Below, in pieces: positions 8,459 to 16,949 of a stretch of 64,000 nt of DNA (position 1 is its first letter; each line of letters starts with the position of its first letter). Source of the stretch: Finegoldia magna ATCC 29328 (GTDB lineage Bacteria > Bacillota > Clostridia > Tissierellales > Peptoniphilaceae); contig NC_010376.1 in NCBI RefSeq assembly GCF_000010185.1, forward strand, positions 1,373,501 through 1,437,500, written 5' to 3'. The translations under genes were made by a program, and so were the position numbers. The notes beneath the pieces were generated by a model, which worked only from the letters and a program-made list of their open reading frames with translations, was not told where the DNA came from and ran no database searches.

Positions 8459-9229
8459 TTACCCACCTTGTGATTCATAATGTTTTATTCCTCTTTTCCA
8501 CATAAAATAAATTATTACGGAAAAAATCGCCATATAAACTATCTGTTCTAACAACAATAAACTCATATTGTTTGAGTTTATTATGTTTGCAGGGATATAA
8601 TAAATTCCTGCAAGAGGATTGTGTTGTATAATTTCAAATTTCCCAGAGAAAAACGCTAAGGGAACTACTTCTCCTGAAAATATTGCCAGAATATACCAGA
8701 AAATATCTCTAAGACTAAGTACAGATTTTAACCAAAATGTTAGTAATCCTAAAATGCATAACACTTGAAACATCAAACAAAATCCTAGAAACAAGGATAT
8801 TATAAAATAACCAAGCGATGCAAATGAAAACTTATTGAAATACAACTGAACTGCTATCCAAAAAGCTATCCCCAAAGGCATTGATATTACAACTCTTCCT
8901 ATAGATATGCAAAATCTAGTAAGAGGATAATAAATTGGCTTAGTTATCAGCGTATCAATATTTCCCGAATTTATGTCTTGGAATATGTAATAAGTTTCTG
9001 CCATTGTATTTGATATTGAATTTTTTACTACCAAAATCGTCATGAAATACGCAATCACATCGTCAAAATTCATTCCAGCAATATCAGCTTGTCCTTTCAT
9101 TATGAATTTCCACAAAAAATAATAAACAATTATTGTAATTGGTATATAAAATATGGAGGAAACAAAAGAAATAAAGTATTCTTTTGAATTTAGGTATTCT
9201 ATTTTCATAGACGCTAAGTATTTTTTCAT
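8459..9229 (-). CDS. ABC-2 family permease (COG3694/PF06182 type)
   Basis: About 256 residues with six hydrophobic segments, including FYIPITIIVYYFLWKF and the late IVYMAIFSVIIYFMWKRG. Its start at 9229 follows the upstream permease's stop by one base, with GGAGG 5 nt before the ATG; the 16 in-frame codons upstream belong to the overlap and have no ribosome site. With the next permease and the ATPase it forms a three-gene exporter whose natural substrate is unknown for the family. The last codons (CAA GGT GGG TAA) double as a ribosome site for the small peptide frame that follows. Confidence 0.82.
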   Translation of the reverse strand: MKKYLASMKIEYLNSKEYFISFVSSIFYIPITIIVYYFLWKFIMKGQADIAGMNFDDVIAYFMTILVVKNSISNTMAETYYIFQDINSGNIDTLITKPIYYPLTRFCISIGRVVISMPLGIAFWIAVQLYFNKFSFASLGYFIISLFLGFCLMFQVLCILGLLTFWLKSVLSLRDIFWYILAIFSGEVVPLAFFSGKFEIIQHNPLAGIYYIPANIINSNNMSLLLLEQIVYMAIFSVIIYFMWKRGIKHYESQGG

Positions 9230-9230
9230 T

Positions 9231-10001
9231 CTAACCTCCATTTGAAGAATATCTTCTAAGTCCACGATTGTACACAATGTATAAAATCATCAAGCTCACT
9301 GCTAAAAAAATTAATATTAGAGGAAAATGTCTAGTAGGTTTTCCGCTTAAAGCTAGTGTTGGAACAAATGCTATCAATGAAACAGGAACTACATAAGTCA
9401 GAAATTTTCTCAAAAAATTCGGAAAAATTGTAGTGGGATAATTTTTTGAAAAATTAAAATTGAAAATCAAATCCCTTAATGTCGATATTTTTTCAAATCT
9501 TAAACTCAGCATCGTTATTGTCGCATAAATCGTTTGATAATACACGTTCCCTATTATTAAAAGAATTATCATCCTTAATACAGCTAAAAAAGAAATCGCG
9601 ATATCAAATTTCACTACTACCACAATTATTCCAACAATTCCAAGCACGAGTTGTTCAACGAATGCAACAAGTGGAATATTTTCTATCATTATCATAAACA
9701 AAGTATTTTGAGGGCGATACAAATACCTATCCAAACTTCCGTCACGCACTAACCACTCAAAATCTCTGAGTCCGAAAAACATTTCTTCAATAGCTGAAGA
9801 TAACATCCCGACCATTGCCAACAAATATATGAAAGATTTGTCGTATCCAAAAGAATCTACATTGTCAAATAACACAACCCAAAACAAAATCGTCGACAAT
9901 AATTGGAAAAGGCTGTGAAAAAATATCATGATTATTTCATTTGGATAAGCAAACATCTTTTTCAGAGCAATTCTTAGAGAACAAGCAAATAATTTCATCA
10001 T
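9231..10001 (-). CDS. ABC-2 family permease (COG4587/PF06182 type)
   Basis: A 256-residue membrane protein with six hydrophobic segments. Like its partner it begins with a short cytoplasmic helix (LRIALKKMFAYPNEII) and ends with a segment LAVSLMILYIVYNRGLRRY that resembles the partner's end, so the two are paralogous halves. Its ATG overlaps the stop of the ATPase gene (9998-10001). It forms the membrane channel of the ABC system encoded with 9998-10915 and 8459-9229. Confidence 0.82.
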   Translation of the reverse strand: MMKLFACSLRIALKKMFAYPNEIIMIFFHSLFQLLSTILFWVVLFDNVDSFGYDKSFIYLLAMVGMLSSAIEEMFFGLRDFEWLVRDGSLDRYLYRPQNTLFMIMIENIPLVAFVEQLVLGIVGIIVVVVKFDIAISFLAVLRMIILLIIGNVYYQTIYATITMLSLRFEKISTLRDLIFNFNFSKNYPTTIFPNFLRKFLTYVVPVSLIAFVPTLALSGKPTRHFPLILIFLAVSLMILYIVYNRGLRRYSSNGG

Positions 10002-10915
10002 TCAACCCTCAATTTAGTTTTCAAAACATCTTCCAAGCTCAATTCTTCGATAGTAAATTCGGACTTAGAAAAGTTTGAAATATCTACACTATTTAACTGA
10101 TCGATTGTCAATAAAGCTGTAGCCTTCTCATTGTCGATGTCTGGATTAAAATCCTTCAAATACTCAACGTATTTTGAAGATACGGTTAGTTTTCTATACT
10201 TATCCCTATCCAAAAATTTATTGCACCTTCCATCGTAAATCACTTCTCCATGATTTAATACTATAATTCTAGGGCAAAATTTATCTATATTTTCTATCTC
10301 ATGTGTAGTCAATATAATAGTAGAATTATATTTTTGGTTTATCATATTCAAAAACTCAAATATATTTTCTTGAACCACAACATCAAGACCAATAGTAGGC
10401 TCATCCAAAAATATCGTTCGCGGCAAATGAATCAGACTCACTGCCAATTCACACTTCATCCTCTGACCGAAAGACAATTTTCTTACAGGAGTATGTAAAA
10501 GTTGCGAAAGTCCCAGAACTTTATCAAATTCTTGTAATCTTTTCTCAAATTCTGTATCCGAAATTTCATAAACTTCTTTGAAATATTTGAATGATTCTAT
10601 CACATCAATATCGTAAAACATACACGAACGTTGTCCCATTGATACTCCAATTTCATTCAAAAATTCTTTTTTCCTATCAGACGGAGTGAATCCATTCACT
10701 TTTATAAAACCATCTGTTGGATACAAAATTCCCGTCATCATTTTAATCGTAGTAGTCTTCCCTGCTCCATTAAGCCCAATGAGTCCGACCCTTTCTCCAT
10801 CTTCAATTTCAAAAGAAATTTTCTTCACTGCATTAACGATAGTTTTTTCTTTGTTTAATAAACTTTTTCTCTTAATTATTTCATAATCTTTTTTCAGGTT
10901 GTTTATCTCTATCAT
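9998..10915 (-). CDS. ABC transporter ATPase for the COG4586-type exporter
   Basis: About 305 residues. Walker A is GLNGAGKTT, the signature is LSFGQRMK (the usual LSGGQ second Gly is Phe, common in this COG4586 branch), Walker B is TIFLDEPTIGLD and the H-loop is TTHEIEN. A C-terminal ~80-residue extension with a regulatory look follows. I start at the ATG at 10915, preceded by GGGGCG; upstream in-frame ATGs have no ribosome site. It is the first gene of a tightly overlapping operon with the two permeases. The family is described as an uncharacterised ABC transport system, so the substrate remains open. Confidence 0.85.
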   Translation of the reverse strand: MIEINNLKKDYEIIKRKSLLNKEKTIVNAVKKISFEIEDGERVGLIGLNGAGKTTTIKMMTGILYPTDGFIKVNGFTPSDRKKEFLNEIGVSMGQRSCMFYDIDVIESFKYFKEVYEISDTEFEKRLQEFDKVLGLSQLLHTPVRKLSFGQRMKCELAVSLIHLPRTIFLDEPTIGLDVVVQENIFEFLNMINQKYNSTIILTTHEIENIDKFCPRIIVLNHGEVIYDGRCNKFLDRDKYRKLTVSSKYVEYLKDFNPDIDNEKATALLTIDQLNSVDISNFSKSEFTIEELSLEDVLKTKLRVE

Positions 10916-10993
10916 AATTCGCCCCATGTTTATACTTTCAAATATCATTATATATTATATCCTAAAAAAACAATTTCCTGCTACATGTTAGCA

Positions 10994-11029
10994 ATAAAAA
11001 AAGCACGAGATTAGTCGTGCAATTTTTTA
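10994..11029 (-). terminator. Terminator of the 13506-to-11052 operon
   Basis: Reading the - strand, TTGCACGA, a short loop, TCGTGC and a run of T follow the stop at 11052. Clean GC stem with a 7-T tail. Confidence 0.75.
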
Positions 11030-11051
11030 CATAGAAATTTATTTTTGTTTT

Positions 11052-11867
11052 CTACAACGCTCCAAGTGTTATTAGAAATACTTCGATAAAAAGCAATACG
11101 ATATATGATTTTTGGAATTTTATCCTTGAACCAAATCCCACAATACAAAATATCGACCACATTTTTAAAACATTAACTGTAACCGCAGGATCACTTGCTT
11201 GTAGCACAACTTTTATGCTAAAAAATATACTTACCAATAATATTGCGAATTTAAGTACATCTCCAAGTCGAAATAGCGTATCTTTTAATTTGCTACGCTT
11301 ATTAAATATTATCTTCCCGTATGTTGTTACTGCTTTTCCTGAAAAATAATCGTGCAAATCTCCAATAAAATAAATCAAGAAATTAATAATTAGAGAAATA
11401 CAAACTCCCACATTCAGACTGTTTAACACTAAGTTTGTATATTGTGACCATAATAAATTCAAAACCACACTAATCACTGAAATAATCAATAATATACTGA
11501 TAAATGCTACAGATTTTTTTATGGAAACTGCTTGGAAAGCATTCTGCTTTTTTAAAATGGATTCTAACTCCTTATCCGCCTCAGAATTATTTGCAAATAC
11601 AATATACGTATTATTTTCGTGTATAACTTCAGTTTTATTATTTTTCATTTCTCTGATTTTTTCATCGATATGTTCGTCCAAACGCTTACGCAAAATAGTA
11701 AAAGATTTACTTTTTTTATCTTCCATGTGACTAAACTTTAATACATCTAAAAATTCTCCCACTGCGCCACAAAAACTGTAGCCTTTTATTGATTGTTCTT
11801 CCAAATATTTAGTCAATGCTGGTGTTTCATAAAATTGATAGTTGTTATAAGTGTTTTTAGTTCCCAT
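11052..11867 (-). CDS. DUF2812-like membrane protein
   Basis: 271 residues. The N-terminal ~110 residues are soluble, with LTKYLEEQSIKGYSF and KSFTILRKRLDEHID resembling the DUF2812 pattern (a WLEEMA-KGW-like block followed by a basic stretch). Four hydrophobic segments follow, including VAFISILLIISVISVVL and FAILLVSIFFSIKVV. AGAGG lies upstream of the ATG at 11867, and the gene starts 20 nt after the exporter at 11887, so they form one operon. DUF2812 proteins often accompany PadR regulators or exporters and have no assigned reaction. A role beside the exporter is inferred from position only. Confidence 0.5.
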   Translation of the reverse strand: MGTKNTYNNYQFYETPALTKYLEEQSIKGYSFCGAVGEFLDVLKFSHMEDKKSKSFTILRKRLDEHIDEKIREMKNNKTEVIHENNTYIVFANNSEADKELESILKKQNAFQAVSIKKSVAFISILLIISVISVVLNLLWSQYTNLVLNSLNVGVCISLIINFLIYFIGDLHDYFSGKAVTTYGKIIFNKRSKLKDTLFRLGDVLKFAILLVSIFFSIKVVLQASDPAVTVNVLKMWSIFCIVGFGSRIKFQKSYIVLLFIEVFLITLGAL

Positions 11868-11886
11868 ATTATTAACCTCTTTTAGT

Positions 11887-13506
11887 TTACATTGTAACTG
11901 GTACTAATTTTCCGTCTTCTAATTTTAAAATAAAATCGCTCATTTTAATTGCTTTACTTGTCAAATGATGTGTAATTGCTATTACTGTCAAATCTTTTTT
12001 CGAAAGTATGCATTCTTCAACAATATCCACGCTGTGTTTATCCAATGATGATGTAGATTCGTCTAATAAAATACAGTCGAAATTTTCGTTGAGAAGTCTT
12101 GCAATGGCTATACGTTGTTTTTCTCCACCTGAGATAGATTTGTCTTCACTGGAAATTACAGTGTCAATTCCTTTTGGTTTGGAATTAATCAAAGTATTTA
12201 ATCCAAGTTGTTCAATAATTGTTTTATCTACAGGTTTGTTGTCAAACAAGGATATATTGTCTTTGATGCTTGCTGTGAATATTCCAGTGTCTTGTGTTGC
12301 AAATCCGATTTTAGAATAATATGTGCTATCTGTAATATCCAAAATATTTTTATTATTAATCTGAACTTCTCCTTCCGTTGCTATTTCTTGTTTTTGCAAA
12401 ATCTTGAATATGGTTGATTTACCCGTTCCACTTTCTCCAATAATAATGTATTTCTTACCCTTTTCAAATGTAAAATCCAAATTTTTCAAAACATATTTGT
12501 CGCTTGTTGGATATTTAAACGAAATATTGTTTAATTTCAAATTATTAAATTCGAATTCATCTTCTACTTCAACAGGCATTTCTTCTGAGATGAAATTCAT
12601 AATTTTGTTTTGGACTGGCTTTGCTGATTTAAAACTTGTCATTATATCTGTGAAATTCAACAACGGTCCTGTCACATAAGCCATAAGTTGACTTGATTCT
12701 ATTACTTGACCGATGGTTATTCTATCCTTAAACACTAGCCAAATTCCGACCAACATACAACCCAAATACATTGCCAACGAACTAGCAAATGATAAAACGT
12801 AAATAGTTTTGCTCAAAGTTTCCTTGGTATTTGATGCGTTACGATATTCAATGGATTTATCTTGGTTAATTTTTTGAAAAATAATTTCTCTTTTGAAAAA
12901 CTTAATCAAATTGAAATTGTTCACGAATTCTTGCAAACTAGACGTGTATTCATTTCTTATATTCATAAGTTCTTCTTGTCTTTTTTCGATTAATTTTTCG
13001 AAAATAAATGGAACTGCTAATTGCACCACAGAAAATATTATTATTGTGATTGCCATTATTATGTCGATTTTGACAAGCAACACTATGGATATAACGAAAT
13101 TGAGAATTTCATGATATGAAGACACCATATTTTTGAAATAATCCATCTTCAAATCTTCCAAATCATTCAAAAACATTGATATATAATATCCACTATTTTG
13201 TTTGGATATTTTGATGAGAGATTCGTCTGTTATACTGTTGAACAAATCATTTCTAACATTATATATACAATTATTCGTAAGTTCTACTGTGCTTTTTCGA
13301 TATAATAAATCGGAAATACTTGCAAAAATTATGTACAACACAGAAATCAGAATTAATCTGGGCAAAAGTTGTTCTTCTCCATTAGTTCCTGCATCTGTTA
13401 TAATTCTTAAAAGCCACGCCAAGCCAATATCAAACCCAACAGCAATAGGCGCTGTGAGAATAGTTAGGTAGAATAATTTTTTATTTTGCGTAATATATTT
13501 GAACAT
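11887..13506 (-). CDS. ABC exporter (permease-ATPase)
   Basis: About 539 residues: exporter membrane domain with TM segments from ~15 to ~300, then an ATPase with Walker A GESGTGKST, signature ISGGEKQR, Walker B CILLDESTSSLD and H-loop ITHHL. Walker B ends in DES rather than DEP, which is tolerated in this family. AAAGGA is followed by ATG ATG AAA ATG; spacing favours the third ATG at 13506, though 13512 or 13515 could be used. It is the first gene of an operon with the DUF2812-like protein and is divergent from the SCIFF locus. Whether it exports the SCIFF product is a guess from neighbourhood. Confidence 0.85.
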   Translation of the reverse strand: MFKYITQNKKLFYLTILTAPIAVGFDIGLAWLLRIITDAGTNGEEQLLPRLILISVLYIIFASISDLLYRKSTVELTNNCIYNVRNDLFNSITDESLIKISKQNSGYYISMFLNDLEDLKMDYFKNMVSSYHEILNFVISIVLLVKIDIIMAITIIIFSVVQLAVPFIFEKLIEKRQEELMNIRNEYTSSLQEFVNNFNLIKFFKREIIFQKINQDKSIEYRNASNTKETLSKTIYVLSFASSLAMYLGCMLVGIWLVFKDRITIGQVIESSQLMAYVTGPLLNFTDIMTSFKSAKPVQNKIMNFISEEMPVEVEDEFEFNNLKLNNISFKYPTSDKYVLKNLDFTFEKGKKYIIIGESGTGKSTIFKILQKQEIATEGEVQINNKNILDITDSTYYSKIGFATQDTGIFTASIKDNISLFDNKPVDKTIIEQLGLNTLINSKPKGIDTVISSEDKSISGGEKQRIAIARLLNENFDCILLDESTSSLDKHSVDIVEECILSKKDLTVIAITHHLTSKAIKMSDFILKLEDGKLVPVTM

Positions 13507-13613
13507 TTTCATCATTCCTTTAAATTAAATATATCACTTGTTTTATGTTTATTCAATGATTTTTTTTATTATTCAACGTAATTTTATTTCGCACATTTTT
13601 TCTGAATTTGTGA

Positions 13614-13637
13614 TATAATTATTTTGAGGTGAATATT
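13614..13637 (+). promoter_or_regulatory. Extended -10 promoter and ribosome site of the SCIFF peptide gene
   Basis: TGATATAAT at 13611-13619 is an extended -10; the -35 is weak. GAGGTG lies 8 nt before the ATG at 13638. The leader is therefore only about 10-15 nt long. Confidence 0.6.
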
Positions 13638-13787
13638 ATGGAAAAACATATTAAAACTTTAACACCTAACACTTTGAAAGAATCAGCTTGCAAAGGTGGT
13701 TGTGGTGAATGCCAAACATCTTGCCAATCAGCTTGCAAAACTTCTTGCACAGTTGCTAACCAAGAATGTGAAAACGAAAATAGATAA
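13638..13787 (+). CDS. scfA: SCIFF ranthipeptide precursor (six-cysteine peptide family)
   Basis: A 49-residue ribosomal peptide precursor. It begins MEKHIKTLTPNTLKESAC and contains the near-invariant family core GGCGECQTSCQSACKTSC then TVANQ. SCIFF peptides receive Cys sulfur-to-carbon thioether links from the radical-SAM enzyme encoded next door. Cysteines are at residues 18, 22, 25, 29, 33, 37 and 44, seven rather than six; the extra one is C18, just before the core. A strong ribosome site precedes the ATG. It has its own promoter and terminator separating it from the maturase, so peptide can be made in excess of enzyme. The mature product's role is unknown in general; quorum-type signalling has been proposed for related ranthipeptides. 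Confidence 0.93.
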   Translation: MEKHIKTLTPNTLKESACKGGCGECQTSCQSACKTSCTVANQECENENR

Positions 13788-13826
13788 TCTTGTTTACATA
13801 ATGATTGAAGACTTTTAAGTAAACAA
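13788..13826 (+). repeat. Inverted repeat after the SCIFF gene
   Basis: TTGTTTAC (13790-13797) and GTAAACAA (13819-13826) are perfect complements separated by 21 nt, just downstream of the SCIFF stop codon. It could be an mRNA 3' structure or an operator for the maturase promoter; no T-run follows it. Confidence 0.5.
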
Positions 13827-13851
13827 TCAGATATGCGATTATTAAATTGAT

Positions 13852-13880
13852 GCCACTCTTTTGAGTGGTTTTCGTTTTTT
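13852..13880 (+). terminator. Terminator between SCIFF peptide and maturase genes
   Basis: CCACTC TTTT GAGTGG followed by a T-rich tail (TTTTCGTTTTTT). It isolates the peptide transcript from scfB. Confidence 0.8.
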
Positions 13881-13881
13881 A

Positions 13882-13910
13882 TTGACTTAATTCATAATTT
13901 TCTATAAAAT
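13882..13910 (+). promoter_or_regulatory. Sigma-A promoter of scfB
   Basis: TTGACT (13882-13887), a 17-nt spacer and TAAAAT (13905-13910). The transcript would start about 20 nt before the ribosome site GAAAGGAG. Confidence 0.75.
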
Positions 13911-13936
13911 AGTACGGTAGCTGAAAGGAGAATTAT

Positions 13937-15295
13937 ATGATACATAAATACAAAATGAATGGCCACAACATTGTTTTAGATGTAAACGGTGGAAGTGTCC
14001 ATGTTTTTGACGACATAAGTTACGATGTACTTGATTATTACAAAGATTTAAGTGCAGATGAAATAGTAGAAAAATTAGCTCAATATCCTGAAGAATCTGT
14101 CAGAGATTCTATCAAGGAAATTGCAGAATTGGAAAAAGCGAATATGCTTTTTTCATCGGATGATTATCTTCACATTGAAGATTTCAAAAAGAGAGAACCT
14201 GTTTTAAAGGCAATGTGCCTTCACGTTGTTCACGATTGTAATTTGAAGTGCGAATATTGTTTTGCTTCACAAGGTGATTTCGGTGGACACAAAGCTTATA
14301 TGACTGAAGAAGTCGGCAAAAAAGCTTTGAAATATTTGGTTGACAATAGTGGTTCAAGAAAATTCTTGGAAGTGGATTTCTTCGGCGGAGAACCTTTAAT
14401 GGATTTCGAGCTTGTTAAGAAATTAGTTAAATACGGCAACGAAATAGCCGAGGAAAAAGGTAAGAAATTCAGATTTACTATAACTACTAATGGTGTTTTA
14501 TTAGACGATGACAAGATAGATTTTATCAACAAAAATATGCACAACGTTGTTCTTAGTCTTGATGGTAGAAAATCTGTCAACGATAATATGAGAAAAACTT
14601 TGAATGATAAGGGCTCTTACGATTTAATCGTTCCTAAATTCCAAAAGCTTATTAAAGGAAGAAAAGGAAAATATTATTATGTTAGAGGAACATTTACTAA
14701 GAAGAATTTGGATTTTTCAGAAGATGTAAAACATTTCAAAGATTTGGGATTTGAATTGTCAAGTATTGAACCTGTTGTAGACAGCGATTACGATGATTAC
14801 GCTATTACTAAAGAAGATTTGGACACTGTTTTAAATGAATACGAAAAGTTAGCAGTGGAATATGCAAAAGATCAAGTAAATGGTTCTAACTTCAAGTTCT
14901 TCCATTTTATGGTTGATTTGACTCAAGGTCCTTGTGTTATTAAAAGAATGCAAGGTTGTGGAGCTGGCTGCGAATACGTTGCAGTTACTCCAGAAGGAGA
15001 CATCTATCCTTGTCACCAATTTGTCGGCAATGAAAAATTCAAAATGGGCAATATTTTAGATGAAAATCTAACTTTACCAGAAGATATGCGTGAAGAATTT
15101 TTGAATTGTCATGTATTTACAAAAGAAGATTGCAAGAATTGTTGGTGCAAATTCTACTGTTCTGGTGGTTGCCATGCAAATGCGTACAATTTTAATAACG
15201 ATATTTACAAACCTTATGAATTAGGTTGCGCAATGCAAAAGAAACGTACTGAATGTGCAATTATGGTTGAAGTGGAGAAAATGTTGAATGCGTAA
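13937..15295 (+). CDS. scfB: SCIFF radical-SAM maturase (thioether-forming, SPASM type)
   Basis: A 452-residue enzyme. The N-terminal ~90 residues form a peptide-binding region. The radical-SAM cluster motif CNLKCEYC (CxxxCxxC) lies near residue 98, followed by FFGGEPL. The C-terminal SPASM-type region has CGAGCEYVAVTPEGDIYPC near residue 345 and CKNCWCKFYCSGGCHANAY near residue 400, ligating auxiliary 4Fe-4S clusters. Family members cleave S-adenosylmethionine and install sulfur-to-alpha-carbon thioether bridges in the adjacent SCIFF peptide; they are cytoplasmic and oxygen-sensitive, which suits an anaerobe. GAAAGGAG precedes the ATG. Its 3' end overlaps the decarboxylase gene by 8 nt. Confidence 0.95.
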   Translation: MIHKYKMNGHNIVLDVNGGSVHVFDDISYDVLDYYKDLSADEIVEKLAQYPEESVRDSIKEIAELEKANMLFSSDDYLHIEDFKKREPVLKAMCLHVVHDCNLKCEYCFASQGDFGGHKAYMTEEVGKKALKYLVDNSGSRKFLEVDFFGGEPLMDFELVKKLVKYGNEIAEEKGKKFRFTITTNGVLLDDDKIDFINKNMHNVVLSLDGRKSVNDNMRKTLNDKGSYDLIVPKFQKLIKGRKGKYYYVRGTFTKKNLDFSEDVKHFKDLGFELSSIEPVVDSDYDDYAITKEDLDTVLNEYEKLAVEYAKDQVNGSNFKFFHFMVDLTQGPCVIKRMQGCGAGCEYVAVTPEGDIYPCHQFVGNEKFKMGNILDENLTLPEDMREEFLNCHVFTKEDCKNCWCKFYCSGGCHANAYNFNNDIYKPYELGCAMQKKRTECAIMVEVEKMLNA

Positions 15296-16532
15296 TTTGT
15301 ATGATAATCTTATAAATAGAAAAGAAAAAGTAAGCTTTCATATGCCTGGTCATAAGGGCAAGATGTTGGAAGGAATGAACGATTTTCTTGAAAATATTTT
15401 AAAGATTGATGTAACAGAATTATCTGATACAGATGATTTGTACCATGCAAATAATATTATAGCTGAGGGCAGGAATAATCTTGCCCTTTTTTCGCATGCA
15501 AAAAAATCAATGTATCTTGTCAATGGTTCAACCTCTGGTATCGTCGCAAGTATAATGAGCGTATTAGATGAGAACGAAAAAATTTTGATAGAGAAAAATT
15601 GTCACAAATCCGTAATCAACGGCGTAAGACTCGCACGTGGAGAATCTGTGGAGATCGACTGTGATGGAGTGTGTGAACAAGAAGTTTTGATAGAAAATTT
15701 GAAAAAAGATTCATCTATCAAAGCAGTTCTCATCACACGTCCCAATTATTATGGGATTTATCAGCCTATCGAAAAACTTGTAGAATACTGCCACGAAAAT
15801 AATATCAAGATTATCGTAGACGAAGCACACGGAACGCATTTCGCACTGGACTGTTTCGACAAAAATGCAATGCAACTAGGTTGTGATATTTCTATTAATT
15901 CATATCACAAAACAATGCCTGCATTCACACAAACTGCTGCGATTAATTTCAACTGCGAATATGAATTGATAGATAAAACCATAAGTAATCTACAAATGAT
16001 TATGACATCTTCCCCATCGTATATTTTCATGACATCTGTAGAATATGCAATTGATTATTGCACTAAAAATGAAAACAAATACGCTGAATTAAAAGAAATA
16101 ATAGATTGGTTTTATAGTGAGATTGAAGGCTTGGATTTCATAAGAAAAGCTCCTATTCAAAAAAATTGCAAGAGAGATTTTACAAGAATTGTCCTTGAAT
16201 GCGACAATCCAAGTGATGTCAATGAGCATTTGATAAAAAACGGAATTTATATTGAAATGATAGACGACAAAAATCTCGTATTGATTTCAACGATTGCAGA
16301 TGAGAAAAAAGATTTTGAAATCTTGCTGGAAGCTCTTCGTTCATATAAAAAATCAGACTCTACGAAAACTTATAAAACGTACGATTATTTACTGAACAAA
16401 ATAATCGCCAATGATATCGTGATTTATCCACCAGGAAAAATTTTTGCGAAGAAAAATTCCACAATTAATCAAGAACAAATCGATGAGCTGAACGATTTAT
16501 CATCAAAGGGCGTAAATATTTTATTAAAATAG
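15288..16532 (+). CDS. PLP-dependent Orn/Lys/Arg decarboxylase-family protein
   Basis: A 414-residue fold-type I PLP enzyme of the SpeA/YaaO (Orn/Lys/Arg decarboxylase major) family. Visible motifs are FHMPGHKGK at the N-terminus, VNGSTSGI (PLP phosphate contact), VDEAHGTHF (Asp to the PLP nitrogen) and the Schiff-base lysine in SYHKTMPAFTQ. Enzymes of this family decarboxylate arginine, lysine or ornithine to polyamine precursors. The common Firmicutes form has about 480 residues, so this one has a shortened C-terminal domain. The ATG overlaps the last codons of scfB (ATGCGTAA), implying translational coupling. The substrate is not determined by these motifs. Confidence 0.85.
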   Translation: MRNLYDNLINRKEKVSFHMPGHKGKMLEGMNDFLENILKIDVTELSDTDDLYHANNIIAEGRNNLALFSHAKKSMYLVNGSTSGIVASIMSVLDENEKILIEKNCHKSVINGVRLARGESVEIDCDGVCEQEVLIENLKKDSSIKAVLITRPNYYGIYQPIEKLVEYCHENNIKIIVDEAHGTHFALDCFDKNAMQLGCDISINSYHKTMPAFTQTAAINFNCEYELIDKTISNLQMIMTSSPSYIFMTSVEYAIDYCTKNENKYAELKEIIDWFYSEIEGLDFIRKAPIQKNCKRDFTRIVLECDNPSDVNEHLIKNGIYIEMIDDKNLVLISTIADEKKDFEILLEALRSYKKSDSTKTYKTYDYLLNKIIANDIVIYPPGKIFAKKNSTINQEQIDELNDLSSKGVNILLK

Positions 16533-16533
16533 G

Positions 16534-16574
16534 TTGACTTTTTTATTGTAACGGTGTATTATTGTTATAGAACA
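16534..16574 (+). promoter_or_regulatory. Sigma-A promoter of the GntR/ABC operon with candidate autoregulatory site
   Basis: TTGACT (16534-16539), 17-nt spacer and TATTAT (16557-16562) begin right after the preceding stop codon. TAAC and GTTA arms (about 16549-16567) flank the -10 with an 11-nt centre, the type of spaced dyad a GntR/YtrA repressor could bind; this operator is inferred. Confidence 0.7.
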
Positions 16575-16592
16575 GATGAGAAAGGAGATAAT

Positions 16593-16949
16593 ATGCAATT
16601 TGATGATAATAAGCCTATCTACATTCAAATCGTAGATTATTTTAAATACAAAATAATTAGGCAAGAATTAAAGTCTTCTGATAAAATTCCTTCTGTCAGA
16701 GAAACTGCGAAAGAATTAAACGTAAATCCTAATACTGTTCAACGTGCTTATGCAGAGTTGGAAAGCTGTGGAGTTACTATGAGTAAACGAGGACTTGGTT
16801 CGTTTGTAGATGTGGACGATGATAAATTAAAAGCTTTGAAAAATGACATGGCAGAACAATTGATCGATGATTTCTTAAACGAAATGTATCAGATGAATAT
16901 GCCGAAAGAAAAGCTAATGGAACTAATAGATGAAAGGTGGACAAAATGA
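16593..16949 (+). CDS. GntR-family regulator, YtrA subfamily
   Basis: A 118-residue repressor. PIYIQIVDYFKYKII starts the winged helix-turn-helix, and IPSVRETAKELNVNPNTVQRAY is the recognition helix region of GntR proteins. The C-terminal extension is only ~40 residues, as in YtrA regulators that bind no large effector and control the ABC genes beside them. AAAGGAG precedes the ATG at 16593; the earlier in-frame ATG at 16554 lies in the promoter. The gene ends in ATGA, overlapping the ATPase start. It very likely represses its own operon. Confidence 0.9.
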   Translation: MQFDDNKPIYIQIVDYFKYKIIRQELKSSDKIPSVRETAKELNVNPNTVQRAYAELESCGVTMSKRGLGSFVDVDDDKLKALKNDMAEQLIDDFLNEMYQMNMPKEKLMELIDERWTK

